Shown: positions 1 to 6,528 of the stretch, one piece after another | Position numbering within the stretch: position 1 is the stretch's first letter | How the letters are laid out: every line of letters starts with the position of its first letter | Assembly: GCA_039105265.1 (NCBI GenBank) | Contig: JAPFFF010000061.1 | Location: 62,001 to 126,000 of the forward strand | Length of the DNA: 64,000 nt | From: Tritrichomonas musculus | Taxonomy: Eukaryota; Parabasalia; Tritrichomonadida; Tritrichomonadidae | Direction: 5' to 3' | Position numbers and translations under genes: made by a program | Notes under the pieces: model-generated | Databases searched by the model: none | Told to the model about the DNA's origin: nothing | Seen by the model: the letters and a program-made list of their open reading frames with translations, nothing else

Positions 1-232
1 TACCTATTAAAACACCATCAAATCTCCATAACTGATTTATCGTGTATTAATTATCACTCACGTGATTTTCACCATGAAAACACACATCACATCGTTCCTG
101 AGCACTCGCGTACGTCATGTCATGGGTGTGAAATCGATACCGGAACGTCATGAGTTGCATCCGAATTCGACCTCCAGATCACGTGTGTGCAATTTCTGAA
201 AATCGACGTAAAACCCTGAAAAAGAGCTGTTT
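1..232. other. Non-coding block, candidate control region
   Basis: No convincing gene. This is the tail of the 13288-13665 block seen whole in later units. It is less AT-rich than the cassette. It contains a TCACGTGA palindrome, two ACGTCAT sites (111-117 and 145-151) and a second CACGTG. A TATAAA lies just downstream at 265-270, within a more GC-rich stretch. Promoter or origin roles are guesses. Confidence 0.35.
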
Positions 233-604
233 TTGGGGGTTTTGAGACGAGTGAGACCCTGCACTATAAAGGGTGTAGGATTCCTTGGAATTTGGTATGG
301 TTTCTCAAGGATTTCTTATCTTACCCGCCAACCCGCCAACCCTATACTACTAAATTTGAATAGTTCAATTTATGAATTAATTAGACAAATACGTACTGTT
401 GAAGAATTAGATATAGAGATTATGAAATTGAAGAATGATCCTGATTATGAAAGTTTCCTAGAGGAATTAGAGAAAGAGAAACAAAAATATGAATCCAAAA
501 AAGCTGAAGTAATTCAAAACACTCAAACCTTAATCAACTTCATCGAACAAAAAAAATCAACCACATCGAAAAAAATAAAATTATCAATAATATTGAAAGA
601 GTAA
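233..604 (+). CDS. Edge-spanning reading frame with a coiled-coil tail
   Basis: A 123-aa open frame crossing the left cassette border. The first ~36 residues come from the more GC-rich flank and look like translated non-coding DNA. From about residue 40 the frame is Glu/Lys-rich and strongly helical, like the other small coiled-coil proteins of the cassette. No function is recognised. There is no good start inside the cassette part, so the real gene may be only the helical portion, started elsewhere or no longer expressed. It converges with the gene at 617 with a 12-base gap. A TATAAA at 265 lies inside the frame, which further weakens the annotated start. Confidence 0.35.
   Translation: MGVLRRVRPCTIKGVGFLGIWYGFSRISYLTRQPANPILLNLNSSIYELIRQIRTVEELDIEIMKLKNDPDYESFLEELEKEKQKYESKKAEVIQNTQTLINFIEQKKSTTSKKIKLSIILKE
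334..348 (+). repeat. 15-bp direct repeat, left edge of the 8.1-kb cassette
   Basis: CGCCAACCCTATACT here matches CGCCAAGCCTATACT at 8452-8466 with one mismatch, in the same orientation. It sits where base composition changes from the non-coding block to the AT-rich cassette, and next to a short tandem run of ACCCGCCA. It could be a target duplication or an attachment-type site. It recurs in each unit (13767, 27222, 40677, 54132). Confidence 0.5.
341..352 (+). repeat. Left inverted end of the cassette
   Basis: CCTATACTACTA here is the reverse complement of the right end at 8426-8442, apart from one extra 5-bp CTATA step on the right. Short inverted ends at both borders suggest the cassette is a discrete mobile segment. 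Confidence 0.45.
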
Positions 605-616
605 AAAATTATTTCT

Positions 617-856
617 TTATTTAAAAGCATTAATTGTTTTTCCTAATTCTTCAAATTTTTCTTTGAAGTTGTCTTTTCCGAATGCTTCTTGAGCTTCTTT
701 GTATTTATTTTGGATGTCACTAAGAAAGATGGAAAGGACCTCTCCCAAATCATTGAGATAATCATTCATTTCTTCAAGTTCTTCTTGAGCTTCTTGGATG
801 AGTTCCTGCTTTTTCGTGAATTCAAAAACGAGCTCGTAAAATCGTTTGTCACTCAT
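617..856 (-). CDS. Small coiled-coil protein (79 aa), function unknown
   Basis: A highly charged helical protein with Glu/Gln/Lys heptad-like spacing over most of its length and no known domain. The start at 856 (MSDKRF) is chosen over an in-frame ATG at 877 because the intervening bases match the promoter module seen before other cassette genes (CGGTTATGTCAGACC, then a T-rich tract, then ATG). It is divergent from the surface-like gene at 899, and the two probably share this 42-bp control region. Residue 20 is Ile here and Val in units 2-5. It is probably cytoplasmic; a role as a small structural or regulatory partner is inference only. Confidence 0.6.
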   Translation of the reverse strand: MSDKRFYELVFEFTKKQELIQEAQEELEEMNDYLNDLGEVLSIFLSDIQNKYKEAQEAFGKDNFKEKFEELGKTINAFK

Positions 857-871
857 TAATAAAAAATGGTC

Positions 872-882
872 TGACATAACCG
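872..882. promoter_or_regulatory. Shared divergent promoter element (857/898)
   Basis: TGACATAACCG lies between two divergent starts. It resembles TGTCAAAACCG at 6500 and the complementary GGTTTTGACAGCC at 3904, each also between divergent genes. A T-rich tract leads to each ATG. Confidence 0.5.
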
Positions 883-898
883 TTTTCTTTTTTATTAA

Positions 899-2140
899 AT
901 GTTGGTTATCTTTTTGATACTCATTAATCGACCATCAATTGAAGGAATACCTGATGATGCTGAATGGATTTCTTGTTTTGATTGGGAAATTGTTAATGGA
1001 CAATGGAAATCAGTTATACCAAATGATGACTTATCATGTTGGACAGATTTTTCAACAACACCCAATTTAACACTTAAACAATCATTTACTGCCTGGAAAT
1101 TTTGGATCATAGGAAAAATGTCTACCCGTCATGATGAGGCCGAACTATTTTGGAATTCTCAAAAATATCTCATTAATGAATATTCCAATGTTGAACAAGA
1201 TTGGATAATTGTTTTTGAATCAAATGAATTTCCCCTAATGCTAACAAATATTATTATTAATGTTCAACAACATAGAAGCATCCAATTTCGAGGTATTGCA
1301 TATTTAAGACATGAATCTTTAAATCCAGCAATTGAAGGAATACCTGATGATGCTGAATGGATTTCTTGTTTTGATTGGGAAATTGTTAATGGTAAATGGG
1401 ATTCTCCAATACCGAATGATGACTTAGAATGTTATACAAATTCAGGATTAGCAAATAAGTTAACGCTTAAACAATCATTTACTGCTTGGAAATTTTGGAT
1501 AATTGGTAAAAGTCAATCCTGGCATGGTGAGGCTGAACTTTTATGGAATTCTCAAAATTATCTCATCAATGAAAGATCCGAGATCGCACAAGATTGGATA
1601 ATTGTTTTTGAATCAAATGAATTTCCACAAATGCTAACAAATATTATTATTAATGTTCAACCTAGTACATGCATCCAATTTCGAGGTATTGCATATTTAA
1701 AAAATGAATCTTTAAATCCATCTTTATCACGTTCACCATCACGTTCACCAACATTCCGCCCATCAATTTCACCATCACGTTCACCATCTTTATCTCCAAC
1801 AAATCGCCCATCTCTTTCACCATTACGTTCACCAACATTTAGTCCATCACGTTCACCAACATTCCACCCATCAATTTCACCAATATTCCACCCATCAATT
1901 TCACCATCTTTTCAATTCACTATATCAGATCAATTCTCTGAATCCTATCTTTTCAATTTCTCCTATCAATTCTCTCCATCAGATATTGAACAAAAGAATG
2001 TATCAAAAATAATAGGTTTATCTGTATCTATTCCATTACTAATTCTCATGATTCTTGCTCTTGGAATTATCTTTTACAAAAATCAAACCAAATTTCAAAC
2101 TGAAAATTTTAATTCAGACTCTGACTCAGCTGGACTTTAA
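899..2140 (+). CDS. Two-repeat surface-like protein with Ser-Pro stalk and membrane anchor (413 aa)
   Basis: Not assigned to a known family. Residues 1-12 are hydrophobic and could be a short signal peptide. Two ~131-aa repeats follow (about 14-144 and 145-273); each starts IEGIPDDAEWISCFDWEIVNG and is rich in Trp, with paired Cys and beta-like segments. Residues ~274-335 are a Ser-Pro-rich low-complexity stalk (RSPT/PSISP units), resembling extracellular linkers in algal and protist proteins. Residues ~371-392 form one transmembrane helix, followed by a short polar tail. The architecture is that of a type I membrane protein with an exposed ligand-binding or adhesive head. It could be a viral envelope or host-surface receptor-like protein, or a gene captured from a host. 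It shares a divergent promoter with the gene at 617. Confidence 0.75.
   Translation: MLVIFLILINRPSIEGIPDDAEWISCFDWEIVNGQWKSVIPNDDLSCWTDFSTTPNLTLKQSFTAWKFWIIGKMSTRHDEAELFWNSQKYLINEYSNVEQDWIIVFESNEFPLMLTNIIINVQQHRSIQFRGIAYLRHESLNPAIEGIPDDAEWISCFDWEIVNGKWDSPIPNDDLECYTNSGLANKLTLKQSFTAWKFWIIGKSQSWHGEAELLWNSQNYLINERSEIAQDWIIVFESNEFPQMLTNIIINVQPSTCIQFRGIAYLKNESLNPSLSRSPSRSPTFRPSISPSRSPSLSPTNRPSLSPLRSPTFSPSRSPTFHPSISPIFHPSISPSFQFTISDQFSESYLFNFSYQFSPSDIEQKNVSKIIGLSVSIPLLILMILALGIIFYKNQTKFQTENFNSDSDSAGL
938..1723 (+). repeat. Two 393-bp coding repeats in the surface-like gene
   Basis: The domain-encoding repeats start at 938 and 1331, an in-frame period of 131 codons. The first ~60 bases of each are almost identical at the DNA level while later parts differ. 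This suggests duplication followed by patchy gene conversion. Confidence 0.75.
1722..1910 (+). repeat. Low-complexity Ser-Pro coding repeats
   Basis: Degenerate repeats of TCACCATCACGTTCACCAAC-type units encode the Ser-Pro stalk. Such tracts change length easily, but no length difference was seen between units here. Confidence 0.7.
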
Positions 2141-2189
2141 AAAAATTAAATAAACAAATTTAATTGAATTAATCTCTTTTTTTTATTTA

Positions 2190-2450
2190 TTAAGGAGTAG
2201 TTAAAATTTTCTCTCTTGAATTGTAGATTTGAATCTTATCAAAGAAATCATGTTCAATCATTGTTGTGAAAACAAATGGTGTGTTATGAACTTCTTTCTT
2301 AAATCGATCAAGATTGTTATTTTCAAGATCATTGATCATAACATTTAATTTGAACATGAAAAATAACTTTAAATGTCGGAAATCAGACACGATATCATTT
2401 TTGAACAATTTTCTAAATTCTAATTCAAGGTCTTGTTCAGTAACAGTCAT
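2190..2450 (-). CDS. Small unknown protein (86 aa)
   Basis: No recognised domain. The sequence mixes hydrophobic and charged residues (an FRKLFKND-like start and an FMFKLNVMIND segment) and looks globular-helical rather than purely coiled coil. The start is preceded on its own strand by CCGTTTTTTAACCGC and a T-rich TTTCATTTTTATTT tract directly before ATG, the same layout as the other cassette promoters. It converges with the surface-like gene across a ~49-bp AT-rich gap and is followed upstream by another minus-strand small gene at 2486. Function unknown. Confidence 0.55.
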   Translation of the reverse strand: MTVTEQDLELEFRKLFKNDIVSDFRHLKLFFMFKLNVMINDLENNNLDRFKKEVHNTPFVFTTMIEHDFFDKIQIYNSREKILTTP

Positions 2451-2485
2451 AAATAAAAATGAAAGCGGTTAAAAAACGGTTATGT

Positions 2486-2749
2486 TTATTTATTCTTTAA
2501 CGTTTCTTCCAATTTTCGGAAATTCTCTCTGTTGGAAGTTGCTAAAATCCCAACTGTTATTAGTAAAGAATGTAATTGTTCTTGTCTCTCTGGACGAGAA
2601 TCATTTTTTAAATCAATTTCTTGATCAAAGAATTCTTCAGTCATTTTGATCATTTGGTCACAAGTTTTTTCAATTTCACCTCTAGTGAATTTTAATAAAT
2701 TTATTAATTCTTTTTGTTTTTCACTAGGTAAACTTTGTTGGCCCTGCAT
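2486..2749 (-). CDS. Small helical protein (87 aa)
   Basis: A charged, predicted all-helical protein starting MQGQQSLPSEKQKEL. No family recognised. It belongs to the minus-strand run of small cassette genes. Upstream on its strand are TTCAAAAAGTTTATTTTTTT and then ATG. A very similar TTCAAAAAGTTCATTTTTATA precedes the small gene at 3139, so these two genes appear to share a second promoter variant. The product is probably soluble; its role is unknown. Confidence 0.55.
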   Translation of the reverse strand: MQGQQSLPSEKQKELINLLKFTRGEIEKTCDQMIKMTEEFFDQEIDLKNDSRPERQEQLHSLLITVGILATSNRENFRKLEETLKNK

Positions 2750-2762
2750 TTAAAAAAATAAA

Positions 2763-3139
2763 CTTTTTGAATGAATTGACTTTTTATTCAAAATTTTCAA
2801 TTTGATTATTCAAGTTCCAGACATGTCCCCAATATAATTCTTTTATTTTTCTAAGTTCATCGAGTTTTTTGTTTGTCTCAGGCGTACTTTCTCCTTTGAG
2901 TAATTGATCATATTCATCAGAATTTTTCTTCCATTGTTCCCAAGTCAAATCTCTTCTTTTCTTTATTTTTCTTCATATTCGGTTTTGTTAAATTCGTCTA
3001 TCATCCCATGAAATATTCTATTGAGATTTTTGTTAATCTTTTTGAGATGAGATTCTATTTTTTCCAATTCTGAAGAACATGGACAATTGGATACTTTAAC
3101 ATAATAATCCGCATACATTAACGTTAATAAAAGAAACAT
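2763..3139 (-). pseudogene. Decayed small cassette gene
   Basis: The stretch between the genes at 2486 and 3162 still has coding character on the minus strand. Its first open piece (2963-3139, 58 aa, starting MFLLLTLMYADYY) has two Cys and a charged helical remainder. Further downstream coding-like sequence rich in Lys/Glu/Trp reaches about 2763. The gene looks broken, with about one break. The start follows the TTCAAAAAGTTCATTTTTATA promoter variant. No function recognised. Confidence 0.4.
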
Positions 3140-3161
3140 TTATAAAAATGAACTTTTTGAA

Positions 3162-3884
3162 TTAAATTTTTATTAAACTTTTTGTGAGTGAAAAAGTGAG
3201 GTGGGATTTTAGTGAGGTGGGATCGAGGTGGGATTGAGGTGGAAATTTTGTCTTTTTCATTTTATAATATATTTTTTTTATTCCAAGAATCTTTCTTTGT
3301 TTTGATTTGAAATATTTCTTGACTTTTAATAATTTTCCAAAACCATTTGTTGAATGATGAGTATGAAAATATGAATTATAAAGATAAGTGATTTCATCTG
3401 ACGGATAAATTCTATCTGGTTCAATTATTTTAAGAAAATCTTTAAAATTATTTATCGGGTCAATCTTATCATGATAACTTTTTCCAAATACATCTTGTGG
3501 GTTTGGAGATCTTGGATTTCCATGACGGTTTGGATTTGCTGGATGTTCTTCTAATTGTTTTTCTACAATTTGATTGATTCCTGCATAAAATTCTTCTTCA
3601 TTTGGAGACGTTGATTGAGGTTCATTAAAATTACGGTTTGGATTTGCTGGATGTTCTTCTGATTGTTTTTCTACAATTTGATTGATTCCTGCATAAAATT
3701 CTTCTTCATTTGGAGACGTTGATTGAGGTTCATTAAAATTACGGTCTATTTCCCAATCATCAATTTCATTATTGACAACAAAGTTTTGAAAACTATTATT
3801 TAAATTTTGCATGTTTGGTGATAATTGATATTGAGGTGAACCCCCAGTTGAATAGTGTAGAGGTAATTCGTTATCACTTGACAT
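3162..3884 (-). CDS. Acidic repeat protein with a minisatellite-encoded tail (240 aa form)
   Basis: Unknown function. The N-terminus (MSSDNELPLHYSTGG) is polar and probably disordered. Residues ~49-120 are two near-identical 36-aa repeats rich in Asn, Glu and Pro. A basic, aromatic region follows (~140-215). The C-terminus is encoded by an 11-bp minisatellite giving PPQSHLDPTS-type units. In units 2-5 the minisatellite differs, the tail is read in another phase and the protein is 260 aa. It is divergent from the gene at 3935, with a shared promoter element between them. The disordered repeats suggest a scaffold or interaction protein; this is inference. Confidence 0.6.
   Translation of the reverse strand: MSSDNELPLHYSTGGSPQYQLSPNMQNLNNSFQNFVVNNEIDDWEIDRNFNEPQSTSPNEEEFYAGINQIVEKQSEEHPANPNRNFNEPQSTSPNEEEFYAGINQIVEKQLEEHPANPNRHGNPRSPNPQDVFGKSYHDKIDPINNFKDFLKIIEPDRIYPSDEITYLYNSYFHTHHSTNGFGKLLKVKKYFKSKQRKILGIKKIYYKMKKTKFPPQSHLDPTSLKSHLTFSLTKSLIKI
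3198..3242. repeat. 11-bp minisatellite, unit 1 allele
   Basis: Repeats of GAGGTGGGATT/C, interrupted here by a TTTAGT spacer. It lies in the 3' end of the minus-strand repeat-protein gene. Relative to units 2-5, one diverged block is extra and three units are absent, a net 22 bp. Confidence 0.85.
3526..3741 (-). repeat. Two 108-bp in-frame coding repeats
   Basis: Tandem 108-bp copies (3526-3633 and 3634-3741) encode the 36-aa repeats. They differ at one codon (Ser versus Leu), so the duplication is recent. Confidence 0.85.
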
Positions 3885-3903
3885 TAATTAAAAAATGAAA
3901 AAT

Positions 3904-3916
3904 GGTTTTGACAGCC
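3904..3916. promoter_or_regulatory. Shared divergent promoter element (3884/3935)
   Basis: GGTTTTGACAGCC followed by CACTTTTATTTTTGT leads to the ATG at 3935. The same order (GTTTTGACA, short spacer, CACTTTTATTTTTGT, ATG) precedes the genes starting at 5839 and 6117 on the other strand. Confidence 0.6.
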
Positions 3917-3934
3917 ACTTTTATTTTTGTATCG

Positions 3935-4411
3935 ATGAATCAACCAACCTTCCTCTCTGATGATTTCTTAATTCCAGAAGCTAGACAAATGGAAAATATA
4001 AATGAGAATGTCTTTCCTCAATATCAAGGTCAAGAGTTTCATGATCGTGATCTTGAAATAAATACAAATCTCATTCAATTGTTTCCTGATGATGTTGTTG
4101 GATTGTTAAATTTATTTGAACCAACACTTGAAAATTTAACAACTTCTATCAAATATATATTTCGTTCTCCATTTAATCCAAACCATTTGTACAATATTGT
4201 GAAAAATTGGTACTTATCTAATCCAGAAAATTCTGAACAAGATCTTCAAGCAATTGGTAGTCAAGAAAATCATCCAGAAGTTTCAAATCATTGGATCTTC
4301 CCAATTTTGAATGCACTCTCACAATCTCAAAGAAATGTTATTTGGGAGAAATATTTCAATAATACAATTAACCAATTTGTTCAAATTGATTTTGTGAAAA
4401 TTGTTCAATAA
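3935..4411 (+). CDS. Unknown protein upstream of the helicase (158 aa)
   Basis: No recognised domain. The start at 3935 (MNQPTFLSDDF) is preferred to an in-frame ATG at 3902, because the bases 3902-3934 are the conserved promoter module rather than coding sequence. The protein is acidic with several Trp/Phe-containing helical stretches (LFPDDVVGLLNLFEP and NHLYNIVKNWYL). It lies directly upstream of, and on the same strand as, the helicase gene. A replication-related role, such as a partner or N-terminal part of the primase-helicase system, is plausible from position but unproven. Confidence 0.5.
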   Translation: MNQPTFLSDDFLIPEARQMENINENVFPQYQGQEFHDRDLEINTNLIQLFPDDVVGLLNLFEPTLENLTTSIKYIFRSPFNPNHLYNIVKNWYLSNPENSEQDLQAIGSQENHPEVSNHWIFPILNALSQSQRNVIWEKYFNNTINQFVQIDFVKIVQ

Positions 4412-4554
4412 TCTCATTTAAAGATAAGAATTATAAAAGAAAATATTCTTCTACTGGAATTCGTGTTGGAGATTTCTTTACTGATTTCAAAAAAGTTTGT
4501 TGTTATATTCAACTAGACAATATCTTCATAATTAAAAAATCAAATACGTTAGAA

Positions 4555-5637
4555 ATGTTAAATCCTACTCAATTTGCACCAATATTGAAAAATATTAAAT
4601 TAGGGTGTTCAAAAGTTGGTAAAAATACAAAGAAAGCAATTACTGCATTTGATGTTGTTTCCTTTGGGAAGAATTTGGATTTCATTACTTATGAATCAAT
4701 GAAATTCTATTCCGAAGATCCAAACATTTTTTCATATTTTCATTGGTATCCTTATTCAAGATTAATTCTTTGTACACAAAATGTGATTCAACCATATTTG
4801 GATCATATTTTTAGAGTTATTGCAAATTCTGACCAAGAATTATATGATTATATCATTAAATGGATTTCATTTATTTTTCAACATCCAGATGGTAAAACAG
4901 GTACTGCATTAGTTCTTATTGGTATACAGGGTTGTGGGAAAAATACATTTACTAATGTTCTTTGTCAACTTTTAGGTGAATATTCTGATCCAAATGCAAA
5001 CTTTGATAATATTACAAGCAATTTTAATTACCAAATCTTAAACAAAAAATTATTGGTATGTTCAGAAAAGGAAGATCATAATAAAAACGATCGAAAATAT
5101 CTTAAACAACATGAAAGATTAAAAACGTTAATCACAGAAAGATTCGCTACTATTGAAGGAAAACATAGAAATACTGAATCTAAAGAAAATGTTGCCAATT
5201 TCATCTTCTTAACAAACAATTCTGCTCCTATTCGAATTGATGAAGACGATAGAAGATTTGTTGTTATAAATTGTTATCCAATGAAAGGTCAAGACTATTT
5301 TGAACCTTTACGTAATCTTGTTTCGACACATGATTTCTTATCAAATTTAATTACTTTTTTCTTGACTGTTGATTTATCAAATTTCTATCCAGCACAATTT
5401 CCTACAACTGAGGCAAGAATGAATTTAATGAACTTTTCAAAATCTCCTGAAAAATTATTTATTGAGGAAAACTTTCAAAAATTCAGAAATGGTTATGTAG
5501 CTTTTGATGCCTGGCTTGAATTTAAAAAATGGGCAAAAGTAAAAAATTTCAGAACCAAAACTCATCAAGATTTTAATCAAACAATTTTACAATACTGCTC
5601 ATTCAATAATAATGATAAGAAATATAGATTAAGGTAA
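4555..5637 (+). CDS. SF3-type helicase (DUF5906 / D5-like), replication ATPase
   Basis: An ATP-driven DNA unwinding enzyme of the superfamily 3 type used by virophages, Polinton-like viruses and large DNA viruses. Visible motifs: Walker A GIQGCGKNT (residues 123-131), Walker B-like LLVCSEKED (166-174), motif C NFIFLTNN (215-222) ending in the sensor Asn, and the arginine-finger region DDRRF (231-235). The family normally forms hexameric rings, often fused to a primase. At 360 aa with no primase domain visible, it is shorter than most relatives and may be incomplete. It is the only replication enzyme recognised in the unit, so polymerase must come from the host or another virus. Confidence 0.85.
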   Translation: MLNPTQFAPILKNIKLGCSKVGKNTKKAITAFDVVSFGKNLDFITYESMKFYSEDPNIFSYFHWYPYSRLILCTQNVIQPYLDHIFRVIANSDQELYDYIIKWISFIFQHPDGKTGTALVLIGIQGCGKNTFTNVLCQLLGEYSDPNANFDNITSNFNYQILNKKLLVCSEKEDHNKNDRKYLKQHERLKTLITERFATIEGKHRNTESKENVANFIFLTNNSAPIRIDEDDRRFVVINCYPMKGQDYFEPLRNLVSTHDFLSNLITFFLTVDLSNFYPAQFPTTEARMNLMNFSKSPEKLFIEENFQKFRNGYVAFDAWLEFKKWAKVKNFRTKTHQDFNQTILQYCSFNNNDKKYRLR

Positions 5638-5641
5638 CTTT

Positions 5642-5839
5642 TTATTTAATTAAATCTTTTCTTAAAAGTTCAATTTCTTTTTCTACTTTGTCTCTTTCTC
5701 TTCGTAAATCCATTAATTTTCTAAAATCTTTATCATCAAAAACCATTTGATTACCAATAATCCCTGCCTTTTTTTCGATGTCATTTATTTGTTCATCTAA
5801 GATATCCCATTTCTCGTAAGCTTCTTGCAATTTAGACAT
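5642..5839 (-). CDS. Small coiled-coil protein, paralogue 1 (65 aa)
   Basis: Begins MSKLQEAYEKW and ends in a long charged helix with LRRERD. The neighbour at 5878 also begins MSKL and has LRRERD, so the two are paralogues. Together with a 58-bp identical segment covering the start and promoter of each, this shows a local tandem duplication. It is preceded by GTTTTGACAC, then a T-rich tract, then ATG. It probably forms dimers or bundles; function unknown. Confidence 0.6.
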   Translation of the reverse strand: MSKLQEAYEKWDILDEQINDIEKKAGIIGNQMVFDDKDFRKLMDLRRERDKVEKEIELLRKDLIK

Positions 5840-5885
5840 GAAAACAAAAATAAAAGTGAAGTGTCAAAACTGCTTTTTTATTTAA
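5828..5885. repeat. 58-bp direct repeat, copy 1 (promoter plus gene start)
   Basis: Identical to 6106-6163. It covers the first codons of the small gene, its promoter and the stop region of the next gene. It marks the boundaries of the gene duplication and could seed further expansion. Confidence 0.9.
5862..5873 (-). promoter_or_regulatory. Cassette promoter motif for the gene at 5839
   Basis: On the minus strand GCAGTTTTGACA, then CACTTTTATTTTTGT, then ATG. The motif lies ~23-34 bases before the start. Confidence 0.55.
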
Positions 5886-6117
5886 TTTCTCTTAAAAGTT
5901 CTTGAATTTCTTTCATTTGATATCGGAGTCGGTCTCTTTCTCTTCGTAATCGTTCCAATTCTTCTTGATCATCCATCGATAATTTGGATTCATCATAAAT
6001 TATAATTGCATCCTCATTTGTGTAATTAGGTGCATTTTTTTGAATTCTTCTTATTTGTTTCCATTTTTCTTTCCATTCTTCTCGAAGACTTATTAATTTT
6101 TCTTCCAATTTAGACAT
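5878..6117 (-). CDS. Small coiled-coil protein, paralogue 2 (79 aa)
   Basis: Begins MSKLEEKLISLREEWKEKW and ends in a long helix with LRRERDRLRYQMKEI. The shared ends with the 65-aa neighbour and the diverged middle indicate an old gene duplication with conserved, or gene-converted, edges. It has the same promoter module as its paralogue. No known domain; the heptad pattern suggests self-association or pairing with another small cassette protein. Confidence 0.6.
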   Translation of the reverse strand: MSKLEEKLISLREEWKEKWKQIRRIQKNAPNYTNEDAIIIYDESKLSMDDQEELERLRRERDRLRYQMKEIQELLREIK

Positions 6118-6163
6118 GAAAACAAAAATAAAAGTGAAGTGTCAAAACTGCTTTTTTATTTAA
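6106..6163. repeat. 58-bp direct repeat, copy 2
   Basis: Exact copy of 5828-5885, 278 bp away. Confidence 0.9.
6140..6151 (-). promoter_or_regulatory. Cassette promoter motif for the gene at 6117
   Basis: Same GCAGTTTTGACA motif and spacing as at 5862. Confidence 0.55.
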
Positions 6164-6471
6164 AGTTCTTCAATTCTTGTTTCAGCAATTTTCTTTTTCA
6201 AGATTTGTATTTCCAAGTTAATTATTTCAGCTTCCAATCGAAATTCATCATCTTTCTTTTTGATTTGGTCTTTCGTTGGATAAACTTTAGGATTATCAGA
6301 AACTGCTCCCATTGATCCAGATGTTTCTCTTTTTTCTCTTTCTTCTCTTTCTTCTCTTTCACGAACTTCATCCCAAAACTTTTTGAATTCATTATTATTA
6401 TCTTCTTTTTGTTTCAGTACCATTTTCAATTTTATTTCCAATTGTTTAGAGACAAGTGCACTTTCTGACAT
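6160..6471 (-). CDS. Charged coiled-coil protein (103 aa)
   Basis: The start at 6471 (MSESALVSKQ) is preferred to the in-frame ATG at 6492, because the intervening bases are the T-rich spacer of the promoter module. Two helical, Lys/Glu-rich halves are separated by a short polar linker (SGSMGAVSDNPKVYP). A REEREEREKRE tract in the first half reflects repeated TTCTCTTTC on the plus strand. It is divergent from the gene at 6529. No family recognised. Confidence 0.55.
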   Translation of the reverse strand: MSESALVSKQLEIKLKMVLKQKEDNNNEFKKFWDEVREREEREEREKRETSGSMGAVSDNPKVYPTKDQIKKKDDEFRLEAEIINLEIQILKKKIAETRIEEL

Positions 6472-6499
6472 TATCAAGAAAACAAATAACATTATGGTC

Positions 6500-6511
6500 T
6501 GTCAAAACCGC
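6500..6511. promoter_or_regulatory. Shared divergent promoter element (6471/6529)
   Basis: TGTCAAAACCGC between two divergent small genes, the best match to the cassette consensus. Confidence 0.55.
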
Positions 6512-6528
6512 TCTTTATTGAAATTTAA

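Noticed and set aside
895-1110. 71-aa minus-strand frame
   Set aside because: It lies inside the well-supported surface-like gene on the other strand and has no promoter module or protein-like features.
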